This document shows positions 22,968 to 33,524 of a stretch of 40,879 nt of DNA, in pieces (positions within the stretch are counted from its first letter, which is position 1; each line of letters begins with the position of its first letter). The translations under genes were made by a program, and so were the position numbers. This DNA comes from Gammaproteobacteria bacterium (GTDB taxonomy: Bacteria; Pseudomonadota; Gammaproteobacteria; UWMA-0217): positions 1 to 40,879 of the forward strand of contig JALSHZ010000130.1 of NCBI GenBank assembly GCA_026981985.1, written 5' to 3'. The notes beneath the pieces are model-generated. The model was not told the DNA's origin. It was given only the letters and a program-made list of their open reading frames with translations, and did no database searches.

Positions 22968-23725
22968 GACTCGGGCAACCCTTGACGCATCAGTGGCATC
23001 ATCGTTGTCTTCAGTGTTTTGAACAGGTTCGGGTTGCCGGCCTCCTCCTGCGCCAGCAACTGCTTCATGTGCTCGCGCTGTGTCGGCATGGCGAAACAGG
23101 CGGGACAGTTCTCCGCGATCACCGGCAGCGCTGCCGACGCTGCGAAATCACGCAGCTGGCGCTCCCGCGCATAGATCAGTGGCCGGATCATGCGCAGATC
23201 ACCCGCATCGATCTGGTAGTGCCCCTTCATCGTCTTCAACTGGCCACCGTGGAAGGCTGACATCAGAAAGCTCTCGGCAAGATCATCGAGATGCTGCGCC
23301 TGCGCCAATACATTGTAGCCATGCTCGCGGCAGGTCTTGTACATCAGGCCACGCTTCATCCGCGCGCAGAAAGCACAGTAGGAGTTATTGCTCAACTTGC
23401 TCTCGGCCATCGACACGATCGGCTCTTCGACATAGAAATACTCGACTCCGAGCGCCGCCAGATAGGGTTTCAGCGCCGCAGGCGAGAAGCTTTCACTCAT
23501 CGGGTCGATGGTCACCGCCGCATATTCGAAATGAATGGGCGCATGACGGCGAAAATGTTCGAGTATGTGCAGCAGACTGAGCGAGTCCTTGCCACCGGAA
23601 AGCCCCAGCAGCACGCGATCGCCCTCGCGAATCATATTGAAATCGATCAGCGCCTTGCCCGTCACCCGGAGCAGGGATTTTGGCGGGCGCACAAAAGCAG
23701 CGGTTTGAGACAATGTATCCGGCAT
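22961..23725 (-). CDS. ttcA: tRNA 2-thiocytidine biosynthesis protein TtcA
   Basis: A 254-residue ATP- and [4Fe-4S]-dependent enzyme that thiolates C32 of certain tRNAs. The PP-loop is SGGKDS (43-48). The cluster cysteines are the pair in YCAFCARMKRG and the later NCPACF; TtcA uses three of these. The core QHLDDLAESFLMSAFHGGQLKTMKG is family-typical. It is slightly short compared with E. coli TtcA, mostly at the C-terminus. It is first in a minus-strand group with the acyltransferase and rlmI. The divergent gene starts 194 bases away. Confidence 0.95.
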   Translation of the reverse strand: MPDTLSQTAAFVRPPKSLLRVTGKALIDFNMIREGDRVLLGLSGGKDSLSLLHILEHFRRHAPIHFEYAAVTIDPMSESFSPAALKPYLAALGVEYFYVEEPIVSMAESKLSNNSYCAFCARMKRGLMYKTCREHGYNVLAQAQHLDDLAESFLMSAFHGGQLKTMKGHYQIDAGDLRMIRPLIYARERQLRDFAASAALPVIAENCPACFAMPTQREHMKQLLAQEEAGNPNLFKTLKTTMMPLMRQGLPESC

Positions 23726-23918
23726 GGGTCAGCAGCAGGGCCACGATTGCGACAGCGGGGCTACAGAATACCCCGGCAGAACTGTGAAGGCGACACAGCA
23801 TTGTCTGTTTCGCTATTGCCAACCGACGGCGATTGGTGAACTCCTCGGCTGACAGCGCATGAGCGTGGGTAGAGAATAGGCCACCACTAACAATAACAAA
23901 TCCTGCACAGGAGGAACC

Positions 23919-24242
23919 GTGAAAGTTTCTGACCTCATTCCCAATTGGGAAAAGACTGCTGGCCACCGCAGCCTCAACAGCCAGTTTACAATCGACCTGC
24001 CACCCTTCGAAGCCGCACGCGTTCATGCACTGGCACAGATGTACCGCGACAAGCAACCGGAAGAGATCATCCACGACCTGATCATCGCCGCCCTGAACGA
24101 GCTGGAATCAACAATGCCCTATGTACCGGGCTACAAGGTCATCAGCAAGGATGATACCGGCGAACCCATTTATGACGACATCGGCCCCAGCCCGCTGTAT
24201 CAGGCGCTGACGAAGAAGCTGTTGTCTTCGGCGAGCGCGTAG
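23919..24242 (+). CDS. Conserved small protein, sometimes annotated type 1 pili tip component
   Basis: A 107-residue soluble protein with no signal peptide or membrane helix. The pattern MKVSDLIPNWEKTA, then FTIDLPPFEAARVHALAQMYRDKQPEEIIHDLIIAALNELE, then GYKVISKDDTGEPIYDDIGPSPLY is conserved in gammaproteobacteria. Database entries often carry the name type 1 pili tip component, which I consider unsupported. The middle part resembles a ribbon-helix-helix-like helix pair followed by a short beta-hairpin. The GTG start at 23919 has an excellent AGGAGG site. No operon partner; convergent with sthA. Confidence 0.75.
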   Translation: MKVSDLIPNWEKTAGHRSLNSQFTIDLPPFEAARVHALAQMYRDKQPEEIIHDLIIAALNELESTMPYVPGYKVISKDDTGEPIYDDIGPSPLYQALTKKLLSSASA

Positions 24243-24260
24243 CCAACTCCCTCTTCCCCT

Positions 24261-24284
24261 GCCCTCTCCCCACGAGGAGAGGGC
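24261..24284. terminator. Stem-loop between convergent genes
   Basis: GCCCTCTCC (24261-24269) and GGAGAGGGC (24276-24284) pair perfectly with a 6-base loop. It lies between the stops of the 107-residue protein gene (24242) and sthA (24292). There is no U-tract on either strand, so it may serve as a 3'-end-stabilising hairpin for both transcripts. The sequence is also a common extragenic palindrome type. Confidence 0.5.
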
Positions 24285-24291
24285 GTAACAC

Positions 24292-25662
24292 TCACCGCTC
24301 GCCATTGATCTCATGCAATACGGTATAGGCTGCCTGCCGATACAGTGCGCTCAGCGACGGCAGGTTGAAGACGAAGCGGGTCAGGTCTTCTGCGGTGCCG
24401 CCATACTTGATCACCGCCAGGGCAAAATGGATCAACTCGGTGGCCTGGTTGCCGACAATGGTGGCGCCCAGCAGTTTTCCGCTGCTGCGGTCGGCGACGA
24501 GCTTTACCATGCCGCGTTCATCCCCCAGCATTGGCGCGCGGACGTTTTCACGATACGCCGCCACACCGCAAACCGGATCGAAGCCGGCCTTGCGTGCGGC
24601 ATCTTCGTCCATGCCGATGGTGGAGAGCTCGGGGATGGTGAAGATGCCGCCGGGAATCAGTTCATCCACCGAACCGCGGTCATGGCCGAACATGTGCGCC
24701 GCCGCGCTGCGCCCCTGCTCCATGCCCGCCGAAGCCAGTGACGGGAACCCGGTGACATCTCCAGCGGCGTAGATATGCGGCACCGAGGTCTGCATATGCT
24801 TGTTGACCTCGATGGTGTTCCAGTCGGTGAGCTGTACACCAGCCATATCGAGGTCGAGCCCGTCCACTGCCGGTACCCGCCCCAGCGCGACAAAGACAGT
24901 TTCGGCTGCGGCCACAGTACCGTCATCGAGATAGACTTCGACTTCACCCTGATGTACGCGGTCGATCCCTTCGGCCCGTACGCCATGGCGCACGACCATG
25001 CCGGCATCGACCATGGCTGCTTCGAGAAACGCGGTGATTTCCGGATCGACAAAACCCAGCAGCCGGTCCCGGCCATTGAGCAACGTGACCTGGACTCCCA
25101 GCGACTGGAAGATCGACGCATATTCGCAGGCGATAACGCCGCCGCCGAGCACCACCATCGATTGTGGAATGTTGTCGAGATTGAGGATTGTTTCGGAATC
25201 ATGCACCCACTGGCCATCGACCGGCAGCTCCGGCACGTTGCGCGGCAGCGAGCCGGTAGCAATCAGAATATGCCGCCCCTCGACCTCGTGCGCATCGCCC
25301 ACCGCCAGCCGATGCGGTGTGACAAAGCGCGCTGCACCACGCATTCTGGCAATATCATGGGAGCGGAAGTTCTGCTCGATCTTGCCGCGCCAGCGGGCAA
25401 CGAGATGACGTTTCAGCGCCATGAAGCCGCGCACCGTCGGCTGCGCGGTGGGATCATTGAGCACCCCGCCACGCCGCCCCCGCGCCAGAAACAGCGCCGA
25501 TTCACGCAGCGTCTTCGACGGAATGGTGCCAGTATTGACCCAGGCGCCACCGGCGGGCCCCTTGTCGATCACGCAAACCGACTGGCCATAGTAGGCCGCC
25601 TGCAACGCCGCCTTTTCGCCAGCCGAACCGCTGCCGATCACCACCAGATCATACTTGTCCAT
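24292..25662 (-). CDS. sthA: Soluble (Si-specific) NAD(P)+ transhydrogenase-type flavoprotein
   Basis: A 456-residue flavoprotein of the pyridine nucleotide-disulfide oxidoreductase family. The FAD-binding loop is VVIGSGSAGEKAALQAA, the NAD(P)-binding loop VVLGGGVIACEYASIF, and the second FAD motif VPHIYAAGDVTGFPSLASA. In place of the redox Cys pair of lipoamide dehydrogenase it reads WVNTGTIPSKTLRE, with no Cys, as in SthA enzymes that move hydride between NADPH and NAD+. I prefer the second Met (25662): GGGAG lies eight bases before it but only two before the Met at 25668. Divergent from dnaG, 60 bases apart. Confidence 0.85.
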   Translation of the reverse strand: MDKYDLVVIGSGSAGEKAALQAAYYGQSVCVIDKGPAGGAWVNTGTIPSKTLRESALFLARGRRGGVLNDPTAQPTVRGFMALKRHLVARWRGKIEQNFRSHDIARMRGAARFVTPHRLAVGDAHEVEGRHILIATGSLPRNVPELPVDGQWVHDSETILNLDNIPQSMVVLGGGVIACEYASIFQSLGVQVTLLNGRDRLLGFVDPEITAFLEAAMVDAGMVVRHGVRAEGIDRVHQGEVEVYLDDGTVAAAETVFVALGRVPAVDGLDLDMAGVQLTDWNTIEVNKHMQTSVPHIYAAGDVTGFPSLASAGMEQGRSAAAHMFGHDRGSVDELIPGGIFTIPELSTIGMDEDAARKAGFDPVCGVAAYRENVRAPMLGDERGMVKLVADRSSGKLLGATIVGNQATELIHFALAVIKYGGTAEDLTRFVFNLPSLSALYRQAAYTVLHEINGER

Positions 25663-25689
25663 TGCCATCTCTCCCGTTCACAGGTGACA

Positions 25690-25695
25690 TATAAT
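25690..25695 (+). promoter_or_regulatory. Candidate dnaG -10 element
   Basis: TATAAT at 25690-25695 is a consensus -10 lying 27 bases before the dnaG ATG. No convincing -35 is placed 16-18 bases upstream, so it would be a weak or activated promoter. It lies in the 60-base divergent region shared with sthA. Confidence 0.4.
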
Positions 25696-25722
25696 ACCTT
25701 TAGTCAATCATCGTAGCTGCCC

Positions 25723-27447
25723 ATGACGGGAAGAATCCCACGCGACTTCATCGACAACCTGCTCGCCAAGACGGATATCGTCGAAGTCATCAACCGGCGC
25801 GTACCGCTGAAAAAGCAAGGTCGCGAATACGCCGCCTGCTGCCCGTTTCACAGCGAAAAGACGCCATCATTCACCGTCAGCCCGGCAAAACAGTTCTATC
25901 ACTGCTTCGGCTGCGGCGCCCACGGCTCGGCCATCGGCTTTCTGATGGAATATGACAACCTCGATTTCGTCAGTGCCATCGAGACACTGGCCGCCGACCT
26001 TGGCGTGGACATGCCAAGAGAGTCGGATGGGCACAATCACGAGCCGCGCGAAAACCTGCAACCCATCTATGATCTGCTGGCAGAGGCCGCCGCTTACTAC
26101 CAGCAGACCCTGAAAGACTCACCGGTTGCCGTCGAATACTTAAAACAACGCGGCCTCAGCGGTGAAGTTGCACGTGACTTCATGCTCGGCTATGCACCAC
26201 CGGGCTGGGACAACCTGCTCACCCACATGCAGGGCAAATACGACCGCTCACAGCTCGCCAAGGCCGGCATGACCAGCAGCAACGAGAAAGGCCGCGTCTA
26301 CGACAAGTTCCGTGAGCGCATCATGTTTCCGATCCGCGATCGGCGCGGTCGCGTCATCGCCTTTGGCGGCCGCATTCTGCAACAGGGCGAGCCCAAGTAC
26401 CTGAACTCCCCGGAAACCCCGGTGTTCAACAAATCGGCAACGCTCTACGGCCTGTATGAAGCCACCCGCGCCCGAACCCGACTGGACCGGCTGATCGTCG
26501 TCGAAGGCTATATGGACGTGGTAGCACTGGCGCAGTATGGCGTACGTAATGCCGTGGCGACACTCGGGACAGCAACCACCACCGACCATGCCCGCCAACT
26601 ATTTCAACTGGTGCAGCGCGTGGTGTTCTGCTTCGACGCCGACCGCGCCGGGCGTGAAGCGGCCTGGCGCGCGCTCGGCAACAGCATGGGCGCGCTGCGT
26701 GACGGCAAGGAAATCGATTTTCTGTTTCTGCCCGAGGGCGAAGACCCCGACAGCTTCGTGCGCCGGGAAGGCGCCGAGCGCTTCAACCAGCTCGTCGATG
26801 CGGCGACACCGCTGTCTGCCTATTTTCTCGACAACCTCAAGACCCGCCACGACATCACCCGCATGGAAGGTCGCACCAGCCTGATGCTGGAGGCGCGTGA
26901 ACTGCTGAAACCACTGCACCCGGGCCTGCTTCGCAGCCAGATCGAGGCCGAGCTTGAACGTGTCACCACCATTCCCAGCGAAAAAGCCGTCGCCACCCCG
27001 CCGCCGAAAAGGCGTGCCAGACAAGGCAGCCTGCACGTGACGCCGATGCGCCTGGTCATCGCCGGCTTGCTCCAGCACCCGGCACTGGCAGAGCTTGCAT
27101 TCCGCCATGCCGACCCCATGATACAGGCGTTGCCGGGGCATGAGTTGCTCGATGAGATCCTCCAAACCCTGAAAGACAAGCCGGAGCTGACCCCCGCCAT
27201 GCTGGTAGAGCGGTTTCGGGACACGCCACAGGCGGCGGTCGTCAACCGATTGGCCAGCTGGCAACCACCGATCAGTGGCGACGAAGCCCATGAAGACTGG
27301 GCACGACTGATGGAAGATGCGTTTCACCGCCTGTTGCAACAGGCACGCGAGCATCGCCTGGAAGAACTGCTGCATCGTGAAGCGTCAATGGGAGAAGCTC
27401 TCTCCCCACAGGAAAAAGAGGAACTCGTCACACTTCTGCGTCAGTGA
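25723..27447 (+). CDS. dnaG: DNA primase
   Basis: A 574-residue enzyme that makes RNA primers for DNA replication. The N-terminal zinc ribbon has Cys40, His43, Cys61 and Cys64 (CPFHSEKTPSF, HCFGCG). The RNA polymerase domain includes KFRERIMFPIRDRRGRVIAFGGR, and the TOPRIM domain has VVEGYMDVVALAQYG with downstream FCFDADRAGREAAWRAL. The C-terminal helicase-binding domain (about 430-574) ends ELVTLLRQ. The length is normal. In most gammaproteobacteria rpsU precedes dnaG; here the upstream neighbour is the divergent sthA. rpoD follows 143 bases later with its own promoter. Confidence 0.98.
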   Translation: MTGRIPRDFIDNLLAKTDIVEVINRRVPLKKQGREYAACCPFHSEKTPSFTVSPAKQFYHCFGCGAHGSAIGFLMEYDNLDFVSAIETLAADLGVDMPRESDGHNHEPRENLQPIYDLLAEAAAYYQQTLKDSPVAVEYLKQRGLSGEVARDFMLGYAPPGWDNLLTHMQGKYDRSQLAKAGMTSSNEKGRVYDKFRERIMFPIRDRRGRVIAFGGRILQQGEPKYLNSPETPVFNKSATLYGLYEATRARTRLDRLIVVEGYMDVVALAQYGVRNAVATLGTATTTDHARQLFQLVQRVVFCFDADRAGREAAWRALGNSMGALRDGKEIDFLFLPEGEDPDSFVRREGAERFNQLVDAATPLSAYFLDNLKTRHDITRMEGRTSLMLEARELLKPLHPGLLRSQIEAELERVTTIPSEKAVATPPPKRRARQGSLHVTPMRLVIAGLLQHPALAELAFRHADPMIQALPGHELLDEILQTLKDKPELTPAMLVERFRDTPQAAVVNRLASWQPPISGDEAHEDWARLMEDAFHRLLQQAREHRLEELLHREASMGEALSPQEKEELVTLLRQ

Positions 27448-27545
27448 TTGACTATACTTTCAAACATTCACGCAAATGCCTGTCTAAGCATTTGGTAACT
27501 CATCACCAGTAACACATAAAGCTGGTGTATTTCCCTTGGTGAACA

Positions 27546-27551
27546 TATAAT
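27546..27551 (+). promoter_or_regulatory. Candidate rpoD -10 element
   Basis: A perfect TATAAT (27546-27551) lies 38 bases before the rpoD ATG; the -35 region (CTGGTG or TGGTGT near 27522-27528) is poor. A second TATACT lies at about 27453-27458, just after dnaG. The rpoD start itself lacks a recognisable Shine-Dalgarno sequence; the bases before the ATG read CGTATATAT. Confidence 0.45.
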
Positions 27552-27589
27552 CGCCGGTCCATTTTTGTCGGCCAGACAAACGTATATAT

Positions 27590-29413
<1,824 letters not shown>

Positions 29414-29424
29414 TCCACCGCAGT

Positions 29425-29450
29425 TGGGCAGCCCCAATCGGGGCTACCCA
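29425..29450 (+). terminator. Stem-loop after rpoD
   Basis: TGGGCAGCCCC (29425-29435) pairs with GGGGCTACCCA (29440-29450) with one internal mismatch and a 4-base loop. It lies 12 bases after the rpoD stop and 36 before the tRNA. It lacks a T-run, so it may be a partial terminator or an mRNA-processing structure. Confidence 0.45.
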
Positions 29451-29485
29451 AGTCGCACTCCATATCAGATAATCCCACCCCTTGC

Positions 29486-29562
29486 GGGCCCGTAGCTCAG
29501 TTGGTTAGAGCAGTCGACTCATAATCGATTGGTCGTAGGTTCAAGTCCTACCGGGCCCACCA
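29486..29562 (+). tRNA. tRNA with CAU anticodon, probably tRNA-Ile2
   Basis: A 77-base cloverleaf. The acceptor stem GGGCCCG pairs with CGGGCCC, the D-arm is GCTCAGTTGGTTAGAGC, the anticodon loop is CTCATAA, and the T-arm GTAGGTTCAAGTCCTAC has a perfect stem. CCA is encoded. CAU may be elongator Met or the isoleucine tRNA whose C34 is changed to lysidine to read AUA. The variable-loop region TTGGTCG and the TTCAAGTCC T-loop match bacterial tRNA-Ile2 rather than elongator Met (GGGGTCA, TTCGAATCC in E. coli), so I favour Ile2. A T-rich stretch follows at 29565-29569. Confidence 0.93.
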
Positions 29563-29617
29563 TATTTTTCAGTTAGTTACAACACAAGCTCTCAACGAGA
29601 ATCAGGCCAAGCGGCGC

Positions 29618-29640
29618 ATTGGGTCGGGTATTGGGTCGGT
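29618..29640. repeat. Short tandem repeat after the tRNA
   Basis: ATTGGGTCGGGT (29618-29629) is followed directly by ATTGGGTCGGT (29630-29640). It lies in the 110-base stretch between the tRNA and the chemoreceptor gene, which holds nothing else recognisable. The 3' ends of tRNA genes are common integration sites, so this could be a scar, but no integrase or duplicated tRNA end is visible. Confidence 0.35.
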
Positions 29641-29671
29641 ATTGTGCCTGGTAAGGCGCGCTGGATAGCCG

Positions 29672-31477
29672 CTACGCGCATCTGCTCCCATGAGTATGCT
29701 CGTGGCCGTTTTCAGCTGACAACCGAACCCGCGCCAAACCCTGATCAGAACGTGCCCGTAGCAGATCCCTCAGCTGGGTACTGTGGCTGTCGAGCGCTGC
29801 GGCGAGTCGGTCCAGTTGTAACAGCTCCTGATCCAGATCTTCTGGCAGACGCTGCAACTGCACTGCTTCTTCACGCAACACAGCGGCGTCATCTCTCACA
29901 CCCCCTGTTGACTGCGATTTTTCATCGCTGCTTTTCAGTTCGCCAATTGAGCCAGCCAGACCTTTGACCTCGGCGACGGATTCGAGCACCAGCTGCTTGA
30001 TGTCTTCTACCTGGGCGATGGATTCGGTAATCAGCTCACGGATGGTGCTGGCGGACTCGGTACTGCGCTGGGCGAGTTGCCGCACTTCGGCCGCGACGAT
30101 TGCGAAGCCGTTCCCCAGCTCCTGGGCATGGGCGGCTTCGACAGCGGCATTGAGCGCCAGCAGGTTGATTTCAAAGGCAATATCTTCCACTTCAGCAATC
30201 GCCTTGTTGATCCGGTCACAGGACTCACCGACCTCGGTCACTTGCTGCAGCTGCCGATCGAGCGTTGCGGCAATACGCCCGGTGGCGGCGGTACACGGTC
30301 TGACAACTTCATCGACCGTCCTGGTTGTGGATTGTGGAGACACCCGGCTCAGCAGCAGATCGTTCAACTGGGGAACTACCCCTCGACAGGCCTGACCCAG
30401 CTGGGACAGACGCTCAATCGCGGCCACCATCTCGGAATAGACTGTGTGCAGGGCTTTTACCGAATGGCGGGCGTCGTCGAAAAAACCATCTTGAGGCATT
30501 GCGGACGCGGCTTCCGGTGCCAATTGCAACACGGCCGGATCGCGCCGGGATGTACGCCGAAAACCAAGATAACCCAGGGTGGCAATCGACAGGGCAAGCA
30601 TCGCACTGGTCCAAATCGGCCACACGGAAGCCACCGGCACCGCTGCCGGCTCAGTGGACAGCAATTGCAACAACAGCCTGGATTGTCCACGCAACGCCTC
30701 CACGAGCGTTTGATGCTGTGATGTTAGCGCCGCGGCAGCCTCGGCTCGCTCCTGTAGCAAATCGGCAAACCCACCGCTGGCTGCTACCTGACGAGCGATA
30801 GCATCCAGTTCAGCACGGAGCTGATCACGCCCCTGCTCATCGACCCTTGTTGCTGCCTCGATAGTCTCCACCATACGGTTCAGCAATGGCCCAAGCTGCT
30901 CTTTCGAGACACGTTCCGCCGTTGTCTTCTCTAATGCCTTGAGATACTGGCCAAGATGGATGGCAAGGCGTGCCGCCTGTTGCGGCAGCTGTGGCACCTG
31001 GGGCGACAATTGGCGACTCCATTGCTCGGTCTTCCAGGCTTCTTGCCGGATCTTATCGGCAAGGAAACGGTGCTGCTGGTCGAGTACAAGCCAGCGATCG
31101 ACGGCCTCCTGCAACTGGCCCTGCAACTTGTCCAGCTGGCTGTTCCCCGCCAGCAGCGTAGCGACAACGGATGAACTGATCTGCTGCGGATGCCTGGACT
31201 GTAACTGCATCAGCCGCTGCCGAAACATCTCCGTCGCGAACAACTGCCCGGTCTCTCCCGCTGCCAGCCGTTGCAACTGACCACGGTAGTCATTGATCAG
31301 GTTGAACAGTGGACTCAGCATGGCGGGTGCTGCCCTATCGGTCACAGCCTGGGCGGCGACATTGCGTGAAGCAGCACCCTTCGATAGCTGCAACAGCAAC
31401 AGGCTGGCCACAACACCCAGGAGCGTCAGCATCACGATCAGTGCTGGCTGTGTAAGATTCGGCAGTTTCCTGTGCAT
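29672..31477 (-). CDS. Methyl-accepting chemotaxis-type receptor without HAMP
   Basis: A 601-residue membrane receptor. TM1 lies at about residues 11-30, followed by a mostly helical, Gln/Leu-rich periplasmic region (about 31-280), TM2 (about 284-304, SVWPIWTSAMLALSIATLGYLGF) and a cytoplasmic coiled coil. The signalling tip reads EVEDIAFEINLLALNAAVEAAHAQELGNGFAIVAAEVRQLAQRS, close to the MCP consensus (IAxQTNLLALNAAIEAARAGE) but with FEIN and HAQ changes also seen in relatives. No HAMP is visible after TM2. The tail holds HEHTHGSRC and has no CheR/CheB pentapeptide. It probably signals through a CheA/CheW or Pil-Chp system encoded elsewhere. Start at 31477 follows AGGGAA. Confidence 0.9.
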   Translation of the reverse strand: MHRKLPNLTQPALIVMLTLLGVVASLLLLQLSKGAASRNVAAQAVTDRAAPAMLSPLFNLINDYRGQLQRLAAGETGQLFATEMFRQRLMQLQSRHPQQISSSVVATLLAGNSQLDKLQGQLQEAVDRWLVLDQQHRFLADKIRQEAWKTEQWSRQLSPQVPQLPQQAARLAIHLGQYLKALEKTTAERVSKEQLGPLLNRMVETIEAATRVDEQGRDQLRAELDAIARQVAASGGFADLLQERAEAAAALTSQHQTLVEALRGQSRLLLQLLSTEPAAVPVASVWPIWTSAMLALSIATLGYLGFRRTSRRDPAVLQLAPEAASAMPQDGFFDDARHSVKALHTVYSEMVAAIERLSQLGQACRGVVPQLNDLLLSRVSPQSTTRTVDEVVRPCTAATGRIAATLDRQLQQVTEVGESCDRINKAIAEVEDIAFEINLLALNAAVEAAHAQELGNGFAIVAAEVRQLAQRSTESASTIRELITESIAQVEDIKQLVLESVAEVKGLAGSIGELKSSDEKSQSTGGVRDDAAVLREEAVQLQRLPEDLDQELLQLDRLAAALDSHSTQLRDLLRARSDQGLARVRLSAENGHEHTHGSRCA

Positions 31478-31540
31478 TGCATTCCCTGGCTCAAGCTTCG
31501 CCCCGCAATTGCAAATCCGTGCAACATGCGGTCGTCAGAC

Positions 31541-31546
31541 TATAAT
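31541..31546 (+). promoter_or_regulatory. Candidate -10 for the moxR-bat operon
   Basis: TATAAT at 31541-31546, 96 bases before the moxR-like ATG, lies in the 164-base divergent region with the chemoreceptor gene. The -35 at the right distance (GTGCAA, 31519-31524, 16-base spacing) is weak. Confidence 0.4.
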
Positions 31547-31641
31547 AGCCGCCCTCACCCACTTGTTTTTGTTACCCAAACGCCATCCACGTGTAGGCTG
31601 GCGACAGGCTGATGGAATTACCGGATCAGGAACGGAACCAC

Positions 31642-32613
31642 ATGACGCCACATCAACAGATCAGCCAACTGATGTCGTGGCTGCAATCCGAAATCATCGG
31701 CCAGGAACGATTGGTCCAGCGCATGCTCGTCGCACTGCTCGCCGATGGCCATCTGCTGGTCGAAGGCGCACCGGGGCTCGCCAAGACACGCGCCATCAAG
31801 GCGTTGAGTGACGGCATCCAGGCAAGCTTTCATCGCGTTCAGTTCACGCCCGACCTGCTGCCAGCCGATCTCACCGGCACAGACATCTACCACCCCGAAG
31901 ACGGCACATTTCAGTTCGCCAGCGGCCCGATTTTTCATAACCTGATTCTCGCTGACGAGATCAATCGCGCGCCGGCGAAAGTGCAGTCGGCATTGCTCGA
32001 AGCAATGGAGGAACGCCAGGTCACGGTCGGCGCCTACAGTTATGAGTTGCCCCGGCTGTTTCTGGTAATGGCGACGCAGAACCCGATCGAACAGGAAGGC
32101 ACCTACCCGCTGCCCGAGGCGCAGCTCGACCGCTTCATGCTGCATGTCAGCGTTGGCTACCCGGACAAAGCCGCCAGCCAACGAATCCTGCAATTGGCCA
32201 GACGCGAAGCCTTGGAGGCACTGACGGGTTCCGCTGGCGACGCCATCGAACCGGTGGCACAGGAGGTCATTTTCGCCGCAAGGCGAGAGGTGCTGGAACT
32301 GTTCCTGTCAGAATCGGTAGAGGAGTACATTCTCGAAATCATCGAGGCGACGCGCGACCCAAGCCGCTACAGCGAGCAGATTGCCCCCTGGTTACGCTGG
32401 GGCGCCAGTCCACGCGGCGCAATCGCGATCGAGCAGACCGCGCGCGCGACCGCATGGCTGGCAGGACGGGATTTCGTCACCCCCGAGGATGTTCGCAGCG
32501 TCAGCGCCGATGCCCTGCGCCACCGCATTCTGCTCGACTACGCTGCCGAAGCCGAAGGCATCACGCCGCAGATCTGTATCGAGGCCATTCTCGGTGTGGT
32601 ACCCGCACCATGA
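31642..32613 (+). CDS. MoxR family AAA+ ATPase
   Basis: A 323-residue AAA+ ATPase. Walker A is EGAPGLAKTRA, Walker B LILADEINRAP, and the sensor segment is ATQNPIEQEGTYPLPEAQLDRFM, a MoxR hallmark. The C-terminal lid includes WLRWGASPRGAIAIEQTARATAW. MoxR ATPases are thought to act as chaperones that load or mature partners with VWA domains, and two VWA proteins follow in the same operon. The ATG at 31642 with AGGAACGG upstream is preferred over 31612. First gene of a six-gene run to 38437. Confidence 0.95.
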   Translation: MTPHQQISQLMSWLQSEIIGQERLVQRMLVALLADGHLLVEGAPGLAKTRAIKALSDGIQASFHRVQFTPDLLPADLTGTDIYHPEDGTFQFASGPIFHNLILADEINRAPAKVQSALLEAMEERQVTVGAYSYELPRLFLVMATQNPIEQEGTYPLPEAQLDRFMLHVSVGYPDKAASQRILQLARREALEALTGSAGDAIEPVAQEVIFAARREVLELFLSESVEEYILEIIEATRDPSRYSEQIAPWLRWGASPRGAIAIEQTARATAWLAGRDFVTPEDVRSVSADALRHRILLDYAAEAEGITPQICIEAILGVVPAP

Positions 32614-32623
32614 CGGCAGCAGG

Positions 32624-33523
32624 ATGACGCAAAGCGGCGACACACAACTCGATCTCGACGCCATGATCAAGCTACGGGAAAAGGCACGCGGGCTGGTACC
32701 CGGCTTGCGCAGCCAGGCACTATCGCCGGCGCCATCCAGCCGCCGCTCGCTCCTGCGCAGTCGCGGCATGGAGTTCGACGAGGCACGGCTCTACCAGCCC
32801 GGCGACGATGCACGCAATATCGACTGGCGCGTCACCGCACGCCGTGGGGAACCCTATACCAAGCTGTTCCGGGAGGAGCGCGAGCGCCCGGTTTTCATTC
32901 TGGCAGACCTCCATCCCGGCATGTACTTCGGCACCCGCCGGGTATTCAAGGCCACGTTGGCGATGGAGCTGGCGGCGCTGATCGCCTGGGCAGCCGAAGC
33001 AGCCGGGGATCGCGTGGGCGGCCTGGTCGCAGGCGGTGAACACCACGACGAACTGCCACCGCGCAGCCGTCAGCCCGGCGTGCTGCAACTGCTGCACAGC
33101 CTGGACCGGCTACAACCGCGGCGACCCGGCGAGCTTCGCAGCGGTCAGCTCGATACCGTGCTGGGCCGGCTGCAACATATTGCCCACCCCGGCAGCCTGA
33201 TCATCGTGCTCAGTGACTTTCAGCAGATGGGGCCGGCGCTGCGAGCCAGTATCAGCGCGCTACGACAGCACAACGACCTGCGTATCGGCTTCATCAGCGA
33301 CCCTCTGGAAGCGCAGGCTCCGCACGTGGGTCGGCTACGCCTGGGCAGCCCTGAACGGCGCATCGAGGTCGATACCGATTCGCCGCGGCTACGCCAGCAG
33401 TGGCAGGCGCTATTCCAGCAGCGACTCGACGAGATCAGCGATATCTGCCGCCAGACCAGAACACCGCTGCAGCGGTTCGAAACCGCGGATGATCCGCTGC
33501 CATCATTGCGGGGACTGCTCTGA
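32624..33523 (+). CDS. DUF58 domain protein
   Basis: A 299-residue protein of the DUF58 family that regularly follows moxR. The signature GMEFDEARLYQPGDDARNIDWRVTARRGEPYTKLFREERERPVFILAD is intact, and the last two thirds have a VWA-like layout starting at that ILADLHPGM strand. Some DUF58 proteins have an N-terminal membrane pair; this one does not, so it is likely soluble or peripheral. The ATG at 32624 follows AGCAGG, 10 bases after the moxR stop; the open frame extends upstream only as a shadow of moxR. Confidence 0.93.
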   Translation: MTQSGDTQLDLDAMIKLREKARGLVPGLRSQALSPAPSSRRSLLRSRGMEFDEARLYQPGDDARNIDWRVTARRGEPYTKLFREERERPVFILADLHPGMYFGTRRVFKATLAMELAALIAWAAEAAGDRVGGLVAGGEHHDELPPRSRQPGVLQLLHSLDRLQPRRPGELRSGQLDTVLGRLQHIAHPGSLIIVLSDFQQMGPALRASISALRQHNDLRIGFISDPLEAQAPHVGRLRLGSPERRIEVDTDSPRLRQQWQALFQQRLDEISDICRQTRTPLQRFETADDPLPSLRGLL

Positions 33524-33524
33524 C

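Noticed and set aside
24775-25716. Plus-strand frame of 313 codons opposite sthA
   Set aside because: Shadow of the flavoprotein gene, which shows full-length family motifs on the minus strand.
29486-29672. tRNA-associated integration site or genomic island boundary
   Set aside because: No integrase, duplicated tRNA 3' end or foreign genes are seen; the downstream genes look native. Only a short tandem repeat hints at past insertion.
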